NCBI RefSeq assembly: GCF_042666655.1
Contig: NZ_JBHTDE010000001.1
Coordinates: 372,001-436,000 of the forward strand
Reading direction: 5' to 3'
Length of the DNA: 64,000 nucleotides
Source of the DNA: Paracraurococcus sp042666655
Lineage (GTDB): Bacteria; Pseudomonadota; Alphaproteobacteria; Acetobacterales; Acetobacteraceae
Positions 51,422 to 60,400 of the stretch are shown here, piece after piece. The notes under the pieces were generated by a model, which was not told the origin of the DNA, ran no database searches, and saw nothing but the letters and a program-made list of their open reading frames with translations. The first letter of the stretch is position 1. The number at the start of each line of letters is the position of its first letter. Made by a program: the position numbers and the translations under genes.

Positions 51422-52538
51422 GCGCGCCCAGCTCGGCATTGGCCTCGCCCAATGCCGGCGCGCCGGTCCGCACCGGCGGCCGGTCGCCGTCGAAGGAGAC
51501 CGGCAGCGCCACGCCTTCCAGCGCGTATCCCGGCATCGGCTGCATGATGCCGAGTGCGGCGGTCTGCGGATGCGCCTTCACCGCGGCCAGGTCGTGGATC
51601 GGCGAACAGGGGATGCCGGCGGCCTCCAGCGCCTCGCTCCAGTCCTCGCTGCTGCGGGTCAGCATCGCCGCCTCCAGCAGTGGCAGCAGGATCTCGCGGT
51701 GGGCGATGCGGTCGGCGTTGGTCTTGAACCGTGCATCGGCGGCCCATTCCGGATGGCCCAGCACCACGGCGAATTTGGCGAACAGCCGGTCGTTCGCCGC
51801 GGCCACCACGATCTCGCCATCCGCCGTGTCGAAGGCCTGGAAGACGATCAGCTTCGGGTTGCCGCTGCGGTGCCGCGGCGGCTGCCGGCCGCTCTCGTTG
51901 AAGCCGGCGAAATGCTGCGCCATCCAGCCGAGCCCGGTCTCGAACAGCGAGGTATCGACGATGCAGCCCTGTCCCGTATGGCCACGCAACTGCAGCGCGG
52001 CGAGGCAGCCGAGCGCGGCCCAGACGCCGGTGCCGAGGTCGAGCACCTGCATGCCCACGCGTGCCGGCGGCGCCTCGGCCGAGCCGTTGACGCTGAACAT
52101 GCCGGCGAAGGCCTGCATGATCGGCTCGTAGCCGGGCCGCAGCGCGAGCGGTCCCTTGGCGCCGAAAGCGTGCAGGGAACAGTAGATCAGCCGCGGGTTC
52201 AGCGCCCGCAGCGCTTCCGCGCCGAGGCCGAAGGCTTCCAGCGAGCCGGGCCGCATGTTCTGGATGAAGATGTCCTGCGTGGTCATGAAGTCGCGCAGCC
52301 AGGCCAGCGCCGCCTTGTCGCGCAGATCCAGCACCACGCTGCGCTTGTTGCGGTTCACCGCGTGGAAGCTGCAGGCGATGCCGGCATGGAAGGGCGGGCC
52401 CCAGCCGCGCGCGTCGTCACCCTCCGGGCGCTCGATCTTCACCACCTCGGCGCCGAGCATCCCGAGGATCTCGCTGCCATAGGGGCCGGCCAGGTTCTGG
52501 CCGATCTCGAGCACCTTCACGCCTTGCAGCGGCAACAT
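51393..52538 (-). CDS. Family III CoA-transferase (CaiB/BaiF type)
   Basis: The protein has 381 residues; GGAAGGAA precedes the ATG at 52538. LQGVKVLEIGQNLAGPYGSE, LGAEVVKIERPEGDDARGW and NRNKRSVVLDLRDKAAL are the N-terminal family signatures, and VGMQVLDLGTGVWAALG holds the catalytic Asp. It moves CoA between carboxylic acids through an aspartyl anhydride. It probably activates an organic acid taken up by the neighbouring Bug receptor; the acid is unknown. Confidence 0.92.
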   Translation of the reverse strand: MLPLQGVKVLEIGQNLAGPYGSEILGMLGAEVVKIERPEGDDARGWGPPFHAGIACSFHAVNRNKRSVVLDLRDKAALAWLRDFMTTQDIFIQNMRPGSLEAFGLGAEALRALNPRLIYCSLHAFGAKGPLALRPGYEPIMQAFAGMFSVNGSAEAPPARVGMQVLDLGTGVWAALGCLAALQLRGHTGQGCIVDTSLFETGLGWMAQHFAGFNESGRQPPRHRSGNPKLIVFQAFDTADGEIVVAAANDRLFAKFAVVLGHPEWAADARFKTNADRIAHREILLPLLEAAMLTRSSEDWSEALEAAGIPCSPIHDLAAVKAHPQTAALGIMQPMPGYALEGVALPVSFDGDRPPVRTGAPALGEANAELGAPIPARSRPA

Positions 52539-52667
52539 GGGCGCGTATTCCTTCCGGACGTTCCGTGGCAGGCTCCCCCCGCCGGCGGGGGCGGTCAAGC
52601 CGTCGTGCGTGCCGGCCCGGGCCGGACCCCGTAAGCTCGGCCACCAGAAAGGGGAGGGGGCGGCAGC

Positions 52668-53738
52668 ATGCGCACCAGCGTCTACTTCATCACCAACCGG
52701 GCGGCCGGGCCGGCCGGCGCGCCGCCGGCGGAGGCCTTCGGCCCGCTGATGGTCGGCATGGAGGTGCGCACGCTGTCCTGCGGCGTCGCCTTCGTCACCA
52801 ACACCACGCCCGACCCGGCGACGCTGGAACAGCGCCGGGTGGAGGAGGTCGTCGACGTCACGCCGGACATGTTCAGCGCGACGACGCTGGCCGACATCCT
52901 CGGCAGCGGCAAGAACCTGCTGTTCTTCGTCCACGGCTTCGCCAACAGCTTCGCCGATGCGATGGCGCGCGCCGCCTTCAACCGCGAATGGTTCGCCGCC
53001 TCCGGTCTGGCGGAGGCCGACTGCACCGTCATCGCCTTCACCTGGCCTTCCGCCGGGCGGGTGGTGGATGGCGAGGACGTCATCCCCGGCGTCGCCACCG
53101 TGTTGCTGTCGCTGCTCGGCTTCGCGCTGGACCGCAAGCTGCAGAGCCCGCTGGCCAACCGCTACAAGCTGGACCAGAGCAACGCCCGCAGCTCCGGCCG
53201 CGACCTGGCGCGGACGTTGGACCGGCTGGCGCCGCTGGTGCGGCAGGTGCGGGCGCAGGGCCGCAAGGTCTTCCTGCTGGCGCACAGCATGGGACATGTC
53301 GCGCTGGAAGGCGCCTTCGCGGGCTGGGCCACCAGCGGGCAGAGTCCGGGGATGCGCTTCGATGAAGCGGTGCTGGCCGCGGCCGACAGCGACTTCGCCT
53401 TCGCCGGCCACGCGCCCCCCTGGCTGGAGCAGATGCCGAAGCTCGCCGACCGCACCAGCGTCTATGTCAGCAAGGAGGACCAGATCCTCATGGTGAGCGA
53501 GGCGGTGAACGCGATCCAGCGGCTGGGCGAGAAGGGGCCGCCGGATCAGGCCGATGCCGCCGTCTTCCCGCCCGGGCAATTCTGCTTCGTCGATTGTAGC
53601 AGGCTGCAGGACGCGGTGGCGGAACAGGAGATCGACCACACGCACCAATACTACCGCCGCATCGCGGCGGTGCGCGACGACATCGCCATGGCCTTGGCGG
53701 GGACGCCGCGGCCGGGGCAGGTGGTGCTGGGGGGCTGA
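52668..53738 (+). CDS. DUF900-type alpha/beta hydrolase
   Basis: The protein has 356 residues without a signal peptide. The hydrolase fold shows LLFFVHGFANSFADAMARAA (oxyanion region), CTVIAFTWPSAGRVVDG and the nucleophile elbow KVFLLAHSMGHVALEGAF. This is the DUF900 subgroup, of unknown substrate. The ATG at 52668 follows a GGGGAGGGG-like ribosome site. It lies 5 bp before the SDR gene, so both are likely one transcript. Confidence 0.82.
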   Translation: MRTSVYFITNRAAGPAGAPPAEAFGPLMVGMEVRTLSCGVAFVTNTTPDPATLEQRRVEEVVDVTPDMFSATTLADILGSGKNLLFFVHGFANSFADAMARAAFNREWFAASGLAEADCTVIAFTWPSAGRVVDGEDVIPGVATVLLSLLGFALDRKLQSPLANRYKLDQSNARSSGRDLARTLDRLAPLVRQVRAQGRKVFLLAHSMGHVALEGAFAGWATSGQSPGMRFDEAVLAAADSDFAFAGHAPPWLEQMPKLADRTSVYVSKEDQILMVSEAVNAIQRLGEKGPPDQADAAVFPPGQFCFVDCSRLQDAVAEQEIDHTHQYYRRIAAVRDDIAMALAGTPRPGQVVLGG

Positions 53739-53743
53739 CGCAC

Positions 53744-54574
53744 ATGCTGTCCCCCGACACGCTGGCCGGCCGGCATATCCTGGTGACCGGCGGCGGCACC
53801 GGATTGGGCCGGAGCATGGCGCGGCGCTTCGTCGAGCTCGGCGCCGAGGTCACCATCTGCGGCCGGCGGGCCGAGGTGCTGGCGGCGACGGCGGCCGAAC
53901 TCGGCCCAGCGGTCGCGACCGAGCGCTGCGACGTGCGCGACCACGCCGCGGTCGAGGCGATGCTGGACCGCGTCTGGGCGCGGGCGCCGCTCGATATCCT
54001 GGTCAACAACGCGGCGGGGAATTTCCTGGCGCAATCGCACCGGCTTTCGCCACGCGCGGTGGAGGCGGTGCTCGACATCGTGCTGAAGGGCAGCGCCTGG
54101 TGCACCTTGGGCTGCGGGCGGCGCTGGATCGATGCCGGACGGGGCGGCACGGTGCTGTCGATCCTGACGCTGTCGGCGCTACAGGGCGGCGCCTTCACCG
54201 TGCCGTCCGCCATGGCCAAGGCCGGCGTGCTGGCGATGACCAAGTCGCTGGCGGTGGAATGGGGGCCGCGCGGCATCCGGCTGGTGGCGATCGCGCCGGG
54301 CAATTTCCCCACCCCCGATGCGACCGCCCGGCTGCGGACCGAAGGCATGGGCGCGGTGGAGGAGGGAATCCCGCTGCGCCGGGTCGGCGCGCATGCGGAA
54401 CTGGCCGAACTCGCCGCCTTCCTGGTCTCCGACATGGCCGGCTACATCACCGGGGAGGCGGTGGTGATCGATGGCGGCAAGCGCTACCTCGGCGGCGCAC
54501 GGTCGGGCAGCGACGGGATGCTGGGCTGGAGCGATGCGGACTGGGCGGCGCATCGCGCCGGGCAGGCGCGTTAG
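53744..54574 (+). CDS. 2,4-dienoyl-CoA reductase-like short-chain dehydrogenase
   Basis: The protein has 276 residues. The NADP-binding motif VTGGGTGLGRSMARRF and LDILVNNAAGNFLA are intact. The usual YxxxK is replaced by PSAMAKAGVLAMTKSLAVEW, with Ser where Tyr would be but Lys kept, as in peroxisomal/mitochondrial-type dienoyl-CoA and trans-2-enoyl-CoA reductases. It probably reduces an unsaturated acyl-CoA. It fits with the CoA-transferase nearby. The coding end (AGQAR and TAG) is the first copy of a 26-bp tandem repeat. Confidence 0.85.
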   Translation: MLSPDTLAGRHILVTGGGTGLGRSMARRFVELGAEVTICGRRAEVLAATAAELGPAVATERCDVRDHAAVEAMLDRVWARAPLDILVNNAAGNFLAQSHRLSPRAVEAVLDIVLKGSAWCTLGCGRRWIDAGRGGTVLSILTLSALQGGAFTVPSAMAKAGVLAMTKSLAVEWGPRGIRLVAIAPGNFPTPDATARLRTEGMGAVEEGIPLRRVGAHAELAELAAFLVSDMAGYITGEAVVIDGGKRYLGGARSGSDGMLGWSDADWAAHRAGQAR

Positions 54575-54705
54575 CACCGCCAGCCGGGCAGGCGCGTTAG
54601 CACCGCCAGCCGGGCAGGCGCGTTAGCACCGCCAGCCGGGCAGGCGCGTTAGCACCGCCAGCCGGGCAGGCGCGTTAGCACCGCCAGCCGGACAGGCGCA
54701 TTAAC
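54559..54705 (+). repeat. 26-bp direct tandem repeat, five perfect copies plus one degenerate copy
   Basis: The unit of 26 bases (starting CGGGCAGGCGCGTTAG) begins at 54559, 54585, 54611, 54637 and 54663; a sixth copy from 54689 has G-to-A changes and is incomplete. The first copy lies inside the SDR gene and includes its last codons and TAG, so each copy repeats PGQAR-stop. It has no spacers, so it is not CRISPR. It looks like a recent slippage expansion and may vary in copy number. Confidence 0.95.
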
Positions 54706-54760
54706 CGCGGCTTCAGCGCCTGCGCCGCATCCTGCATGGCCCGGAGAAGGTGGCTGGAGG

Positions 54761-55138
54761 ATGCCCGAGAGCGATACCCTGGCGGATGAGGTCCGCGAGA
54801 CGCGGCTGCGCGTCGCGCGGCATCTCGCCGACCTGCATCGGCTGCACCTTGCCCTGGCGCATGACAGTCGGACGTTGAAGCGCTTCGCCCTGGCCGGGCG
54901 GCCGGGTCTCGAGATCGAGATCGCCGCCGAGATGATCGAGCAGTATCTCGGCAGCAGCGACGCCTTCCTGGAAAACATGCGCGGCCGTTTCGAGGCCCGG
55001 CTCGGCCTGCTGCGCCGCGGCGAGCCGCGCCAAGGCGCGGAGCCGGAGGATGCGCCCGGACACGGCGCCTTCTGGCTATCCTTCTCGCGGCTCTGCGCCG
55101 TGCTGCGGCGCGCCGGCGGACGTGGGCTTCAGCCGTAG
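54761..55138 (+). CDS. Helical hypothetical protein (125 aa)
   Basis: I do not recognise this protein. It is helix-rich (ADEVRETRLRVARHLADLHR, LEIEIAAEMIEQYLGSSDAF) with an Arg-rich C-terminus, and has no signal peptide or membrane span. GGAGG lies about 5 bases before the ATG at 54761. It starts 55 bp after the 26-bp repeat and its end overlaps the cupin gene by 10 bp tail to tail. Confidence 0.65.
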   Translation: MPESDTLADEVRETRLRVARHLADLHRLHLALAHDSRTLKRFALAGRPGLEIEIAAEMIEQYLGSSDAFLENMRGRFEARLGLLRRGEPRQGAEPEDAPGHGAFWLSFSRLCAVLRRAGGRGLQP

Positions 55139-55656
55139 CCGCGGCCGAGGCTCTGCTCCGTCGCCTGACGGGAGGTGCCCTCGTCGGTGCCGGGGATGCC
55201 CTCGCTGGCGATCGGCGCGCCGGTCTCGCCGCCCTCGCCGGCGGGCGCGCGGGCCTCGAGGTCCGGCTGGCTGCCCGGGGTGGCTTCGCCCTCGGCGATG
55301 TGGAAGTCGAACTTCCCGTCGCGGGATTGCCAGGATTGCACCGTCAGCACCTGGCAGCCGCCCTGGCTCTCATGCGGGCCGTGCACCACGCCGGCGGCCT
55401 GGGTCAGGAAGCCGCCGGGGGCGAGGGTCTCGCCGCGTTCGGTGAGGTCGCCGGACAGCAGGTAGTGCATCTCGGCTCCGGCCTCGTGGAAATGCGCCGG
55501 GATGAAGCCACCGGCCGGGATATGGACGATGCTGGTGACCACGCCGCGCGCGGAGTCCTCGTTCAGGATCTGGATGCGGAAGTCGCCGCGGGATCCAGGG
55601 ATCTCGAATTGCGTCGGCGTGACGCCCTCCGCCGCCAGCACCAAAGGGTCTGCCAT
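55129..55656 (-). CDS. Cupin-domain protein
   Basis: The protein has 175 residues; GGGAGGC precedes the ATG at 55656. The cupin 1 motif is in PAHFHEAGAEMHYLLSGDL (two His, Glu and His as metal ligands) and cupin 2 in VVHGPHESQGG. The last ~45 residues (PDLEARAPAGEGGETGA) are low-complexity and probably disordered. Small single-domain cupins can be dioxygenases, isomerases or sensors; no activity can be given. It lies 51 bp after the gentisate-type gene on the same strand, which makes a shared ring-cleavage role plausible. Confidence 0.82.
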   Translation of the reverse strand: MADPLVLAAEGVTPTQFEIPGSRGDFRIQILNEDSARGVVTSIVHIPAGGFIPAHFHEAGAEMHYLLSGDLTERGETLAPGGFLTQAAGVVHGPHESQGGCQVLTVQSWQSRDGKFDFHIAEGEATPGSQPDLEARAPAGEGGETGAPIASEGIPGTDEGTSRQATEQSLGRGYG

Positions 55657-55707
55657 GCCTGCCTCCCGCGTGATCGGCGGGCCAACGCGGCGGGCGAAGC
55701 GGCGTTC

Positions 55708-56769
55708 CTATGATCGCGCCTCACGGAACAACCCGAGCTTCTCCTGTGCCGCACGGTCGGAATAGCCGAACAGCAGCATCCGGCTGCCGGCTGCCAGCGT
55801 CAGCGGCTGCCAGGAGGGCACAACCAGCACGTCGCGTTCCTCCAGCCGGTAGTCCTGCCCGCCGACCTGGGCGGTGCCATGGCCTTCCACCACCACGAGG
55901 ATGGTGCCGTCGGTGCTCTGCCGGGGGCGGGTCTCGAAGCCGGCCGGCAGGTGCCGGACATGCGCCGCGATGGTCGGCATGATCGGCCCGCCATCGGCCG
56001 GGTTGGTGAACTCCATCGCATGGCCGAGATGCGGATCTGGGGGCTCGGCCGCGGCCAGGGCCAGCAGGCTCGCCCGCCATTCGGCATGGGGGTAGTGGAA
56101 CAGCGGCTGCCGCGCCGGGCGGCGATCGGTCGTGCTGCCGCGCATCGGCCGCAGGTTGCGGCCGTAGCGGGCCAGGCTGTCGCCGGCCGGGATGCTCTCC
56201 GAATGTGCCGGTGCGTCCAGGCGCTCGGCGAAGCTCGCCTCGTAGAAGCGCACCGTCGGGATATCGAGGCCGTCCAGCCAGATCATCGGCTGGCCGGAGG
56301 CATTACCGTGGTCGTGCCACTGCCAGTTCGGCGTCAGCACCAGGTCGAAGGGCCGCATCACCGCCTTCTCGCCATCCACCGCAGTGAAGGCACCGTCGCC
56401 TTCCATCACGAAACGGAGGGCGCATTGGGTATGCCGGTGGCAGGGCGCGACCTCCCCCGGCAGGATCAGTTGCAGGCCGGCATAGAGGCTGGGGATGACG
56501 GCCGAGCTGCCGGCGAGGCCGGGATTCTCCAGGATCAGCACCCGGCGCTCGGCCTGCTCGGCGCTGATCAGGTCGCCGGCGCGCAGCAGGTAGTCCCGCG
56601 CCTGGCCGTAGGACCAGCGATGCGACCGCGCCGCGGAGCGCGGGGTGGGGGTGACCAGGGAGGCCAGCACTTCCCACAGCGGGAACAGGCTGTGCGGCTG
56701 CATCTCGGCGTAAAGGGCCTGCAGCAGGGCGCGCGACTCGTTCGGGGTGCGGGCGGTGCTTCCGTCCAT
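55708..56769 (-). CDS. Gentisate 1,2-dioxygenase-like bicupin
   Basis: The protein has 353 residues from the ATG at 56769 with GGAGGGA upstream. HSLFPLWEVLASLVTPTPR and RRVLILENPGLAGSSAV are the typical entry, LPGEVAPCHRHTQCALRFVM gives the N-terminal cupin His ligands, LTPNWQWHDHGNASG follows, and a second cupin ends with ERDVLVVPSWQPLTLAAGS. The family cleaves gentisate (2,5-dihydroxybenzoate) or related aromatic acids to maleylpyruvate with Fe(II). Salicylate or 1-hydroxy-2-naphthoate enzymes look alike, so the substrate is not certain. No maleylpyruvate isomerase is adjacent. Confidence 0.87.
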   Translation of the reverse strand: MDGSTARTPNESRALLQALYAEMQPHSLFPLWEVLASLVTPTPRSAARSHRWSYGQARDYLLRAGDLISAEQAERRVLILENPGLAGSSAVIPSLYAGLQLILPGEVAPCHRHTQCALRFVMEGDGAFTAVDGEKAVMRPFDLVLTPNWQWHDHGNASGQPMIWLDGLDIPTVRFYEASFAERLDAPAHSESIPAGDSLARYGRNLRPMRGSTTDRRPARQPLFHYPHAEWRASLLALAAAEPPDPHLGHAMEFTNPADGGPIMPTIAAHVRHLPAGFETRPRQSTDGTILVVVEGHGTAQVGGQDYRLEERDVLVVPSWQPLTLAAGSRMLLFGYSDRAAQEKLGLFREARS

Positions 56770-57211
56770 GGTTCGTCCCTCCGTCGTGGTCAGCATAGGC
56801 CGGTGCATCCGCGGGCGGGAGGCGGGGGGCGTCGCATGGCGTCACCCCGGCCGGCGTCCCGCAACCGCGGCCGCATGGTGCTGGTCCTGCAGGACGGCGG
56901 CGCGGTTGACGGACCTGGTCCCGCCGCGCGGCATGCAGGCGGCGCTGGGGCGGGAGGTGGACCGGCCGATGCGACGGCGGCTGGCGAGGCTGCCATGGCT
57001 TGCGATCCTGCAGATGATCCACCGAGCCATGGCTCATGAGGGGCAGGCGAAGGACGATGATTCCGGCCCGGCGACGCTGCGGGCATCGGCCCGGCGGGAC
57101 CGGCGGCGATGGTCGGCGAAGGATCCGGGCATGTCGTCCAAGACGTGCACCGGACGTGAGATGCCAAGGGGCTTCCCATGGGGCGCGGGGCAGGTTAGGA
57201 AGCGCCGGTCT
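56770..57211. other. 442-bp region without a confident gene, upstream of tRNA-Arg
   Basis: No frame on either strand has convincing protein-like composition plus start and ribosome site. A + strand stretch near 56905-57035 (MQAALGREVDRPMRRRLARL) looks weakly coding and could be a gene remnant. The left end carries the leader of the gentisate-type gene. Confidence 0.35.
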
Positions 57212-57288
<77 letters not shown>

Positions 57289-57630
57289 GACTTTCCAGGG
57301 GCATAGGACGAGGCGCTCCGGCAGCTTTGCCGTCTGGTCGGCAGCATCATCCACATGTTCGCCTCGAAAGGACGCGGATGATCACCCGCGGCACGCGTCC
57401 TCCGACCTTCCCTGTTCGCTCCGGCGACGACATCATTTCTTTCGATATGATGCTGGGGTTCCTGGCGGTTCTGGTCGTCAGAGATCGCCCTGTAACCTTT
57501 GCTGATCGAACTCGCTGGACGACAGCGTCCAGGGTGAGCGCAGCCGACGGCCTCGAGGCGGCTTGGGAGCCACGGACAGGCCGACGGGTGCCTTTTTCCT
57601 GACGGCGGCGAACCCCCCGAGCCACCTCCC
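57289..57630. other. 342-bp lower-GC region downstream of tRNA-Arg without a confident gene
   Basis: A 75-codon + strand frame at 57378-57602 has an ATG but its codon use is unlike host genes (many A/T third positions). The sequence is visibly less GC-rich (for example catcatttctttcg). It may be a remnant of inserted DNA next to the tRNA, but no integrase or direct repeat was found. Confidence 0.35.
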
Positions 57631-58326
57631 TCAGCTCGGCTCCCGTCCAATCCGTTGGCTGGTATGATCCACCACGCGCTTCACGCCGGGCACGTTCTCG
57701 GCCAGCACGCACAGGGCGCGGCTGACCGCCTCCGAACGGCTGAAGCCGTAGAATTCCACCACCCCGTTCTGCACATGCACGGCAGTGCGGATGGTGTCGG
57801 CCCAGGGCTCGCTCCGCATGGCATCCAGCACGGCGTGGTGGATGCGATCGTCGGAGGCCTCGACCTCCGGCGCCTGCTGCTGCGCGACCAGGGCGCGCAC
57901 GAGGTCGGAACGGCTGACGAGGCCGAGCACCCGCCCGCCGTCGGTCACCAGCACGCGGCGGACCCTGCATTCCTCCATGAGGCGGGCGAGGTGGGCGGCG
58001 CTATCGTCGGGGCTTGCCGTGACCACGCGCCGGGTCATCACCTCGCCCGCATTCACGCCATGGCTGCGGGCGTAGCGCTCCGCCTGCGCGCCCGAGTTGT
58101 CGAACAGCCGTGCGAGCCAGCCGGAGGGCCGCTCGTCCTCGTCCGCCAGCCGTCGGATAAGGTCGGACTCGGTGACGATGCCGAGCAAAGTCTCGGCCGT
58201 GTCGGTGACCGCCACGGCCGAGATGCCGCGGTCGGCAAACATGCGGGCGATCGCCGCGACGGGTGTCTCGGGCGGCACCTTCGCCACCTCGGTGGTCAAC
58301 AGGTCGCGGGCACGCAGCGTGGTCAT
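57631..58326 (-). CDS. CBS-pair and BON domain protein
   Basis: The protein has 231 residues from the ATG at 58326 with GGAGG 6 bases upstream; an ATG at 58338 is in frame. Two CBS repeats: RARDLLTTEVAKVPPETPV to TETLLGIVTESDLIRRL, and VMTRRVVTASPDDSAAHLA to VLGLVSRSDLVRALV. The C-terminal ~65 residues are a BON domain (AVHVQNGVVEFYGFSRSEAV). Such proteins bind adenine nucleotides with the CBS pair and are thought to report energy state, perhaps at a membrane via BON. Function here is unknown. Confidence 0.88.
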   Translation of the reverse strand: MTTLRARDLLTTEVAKVPPETPVAAIARMFADRGISAVAVTDTAETLLGIVTESDLIRRLADEDERPSGWLARLFDNSGAQAERYARSHGVNAGEVMTRRVVTASPDDSAAHLARLMEECRVRRVLVTDGGRVLGLVSRSDLVRALVAQQQAPEVEASDDRIHHAVLDAMRSEPWADTIRTAVHVQNGVVEFYGFSRSEAVSRALCVLAENVPGVKRVVDHTSQRIGREPS

Positions 58327-58992
58327 GGCGGCCTCCATCCTGCGTCAAGGAAGCGGCAGCATGCGCGCCGTCCGGAGGGCTACGCCAGGACATTCTGCCG
58401 GTGCTTGGCGGCCATCCCGCATTATACGGTTGGCCGGCGGCAGATACGGTGAGGCATTGCCCTCACGTGTAACTGACGCGATTCTCGAAATACTTACGCC
58501 AGGGCTACAGAGGTGAGGATTTAGGCGGTGCTGCTTACGCTCTCATGCCGCAGCCGGGCGAACCTGCTCAGCAACTGCGCCAGCTGTCGCAGGAAATCCT
58601 CATTGTCCCGCGCGGGATCGGCGGCGACGGCGGCCACCTGCTGGACCCAACCCTGCTGCGCGAAGACCTGCCACTTCCGCCGCAGCGCCTGGCGGGGGAT
58701 GCCGGTGAAGGTTGGCCCGAAGCGCTTCGACGGCGGCAGTCAAGGCATCGGCGCGGCCGTCAGGGCCCACTCGGCCTGCGCCTCTTTCGGGTCATCGCGC
58801 AGGGCGGTCGCGGCACCGTCACCCGCCTGCACCTGATCGAACGATCCAGCATCGATGCGTGGTGCCTTCGGTCGCGCCAAAGGGGGGAGACGCTTCCGCC
58901 CCCCCCCCCTCTGCTTGACGACCATAGATCAAAGTCCCCGATCGTCAGGGGGCGGCGTCGGGCCGCGTAGGAGCGACCCGACGCCAGTTGGA
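58327..58992. other. 666-bp region between CBS-BON gene and RTX peroxidase
   Basis: No complete gene can be supported. The minus strand between 58521 and about 58900 contains a decayed coding-like segment described separately. The part 58360-58520 carries the upstream region of the CBS-BON gene. The part after 58900 includes a run of 11 C (58901-58911) and may hold the end signals of the RTX peroxidase gene. Confidence 0.4.
58521..58900 (-). pseudogene. Possible decayed minus-strand gene fragment
   Basis: The frame ending at TAA 58521 reads WQVFAQQGWVQQVAAVAADP then LRQLAQLLSRFARLRHES, which looks like real helical protein. There is no start codon between it and the TGA at 58740-58742, but the same frame upstream again looks coding (DDPKEAQAEWALTAAPMP). 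An unidentified gene with a nonsense change is the simplest reading. The family is not recognised. Confidence 0.3.
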
Positions 58993-60400
58993 TCACACCA
59001 GGATCTGATCGGCGGTCAGGCTGTGCAGCCCGGTCAGCTCGATCTGGAAGTCGCGCGTGGTGCCGCTGTTCACGCCGCCGATCAGGTAGGTGTTGCCACC
59101 CATCTGGTAGGTCCAGAGTTCGCCCGCCCGCGCCGTGAAGGCGTCGGTGGTGGTGCCGCGGAAGACGAAGTCCTGCACCCCCGCGATGCCGAGATTGGCG
59201 TCCATGCCGGAGAGGTCGATCAGATCGCCCGCCCCCCAGTCGCCGATCACGTCGCGTCCCGCGGCGGTGGGCTGCGTCTCGGTGGCCGAGGTGAAGACGA
59301 AGCGGTCCGCGCCTTCCCCACCCAGAAGCAGGTCCTTGCCGAGGCCGCCCTGCAGCACGTCGTTGCCCGCCATGCCCCGCAGCACGTCGTTGCCGGACTG
59401 GCCGAGCAGCGTGTCGTTGCCCGCCAGGCCGGTCAGCGTGTCCGCCCCGCCGGTGCCGGCCTGGTTCACCCGCCCGACGCCCAGGATCTGGCTGGCCGAG
59501 AGGCTGTGCAGCCCGGTCAGCTCGATCTGGAAGTCGCGCGTGGTGCCGCTGTTCACGCCGCCGATCAGGTAGGTGTTGCCACCCATCTGATAGGTCCAGA
59601 GTTCGCCCGCCCGCGCCGTGAAGGCGTCGGTGGTGGTGCCGCGGAAGACGAAGTCCTGCACCCCCGCGATGCCGAGATTGGCGTCCATGCCGGAGAGGTC
59701 GATCAGATCGCCCGCCCCCCAGTCGCCGATCACGTCGCGTCCCGCGGCGGTGGGCTGCGTCTCGGTGGCCGAGGTGAAGACGAAGCGGTCCGCACCCTGC
59801 CCGCCCAGCAGCAGGTCCTTGCCGAGGCCGCCCTGCAGCACGTCGTTGCCCGCCATGCCCCGCAGCACGTCGTCGCCGGACTGGCCGAGCAGCGTGTCGT
59901 TGCCCGCCAGGCCGGTCAGCGTGTCCGCCCCGCCGGTGCCGGCCTGGTTCACCCGCCCGACGCCCAGGATCTGGCTGGCCGAGAGGCTGTGCAGCCCGGT
60001 CAGCTCGATCTGGAAATCGCGCGCGGTGTCGCCGTTCACGCCGCCGATCAGGTAGGTGTTGCCACCCATCTGATAGGTCCAGACCTCCCCCGCCGCCGCC
60101 GCGAAGGCGTCGGCCGCGGTGCCGCGGAAGACGAAGTCCTGCATCCCCCCGATGTCGAGATTGGCGTCCATGCCGGAGAGGTCGATCAGGTCGCCCGCCC
60201 CCCAGTCGCCGATCACGTCGCGTCCCGCGGCAGTGGGCTGCGTCTCGGTGGCCGAGGTGAAGACGAAGCGGTCCGCACCCTGCCCGCCCAGCAGCAGGTC
60301 CTTGCCAAGGCCGCCCTCCAGCGTGTCGTTGCCCGCCATGCCAAGCAGCGTGTCGTTGCCCCCGTTGCCGACGAGCAGGTCGTTGTCCGCCGTCCCGGTG
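58993..60400 (-). repeat. Three near-identical 483-bp in-frame tandem repeats in the RTX peroxidase
   Basis: Identical stretches recur at an exact 483-bp spacing (for example at 59153, 59636 and 60119), each encoding 161 residues: about six RTX nonapeptides, then GRDVIGDWGAGDLIDLSGMD and TYQMGGNTYLIGGVN. Copies 2 and 3 differ by only a few bases, copy 1 by more. Such high identity suggests recent duplication or gene conversion and may confuse short-read assembly. Confidence 0.95.

Noticed and set aside
54559..54705. CRISPR array
   Set aside because: The 26-bp units are directly adjacent with no spacers and no cas genes are present.
57378..57602. 75-codon + strand open frame
   Set aside because: Third-position use is unlike host genes, there is no clear ribosome site and no recognisable motif.
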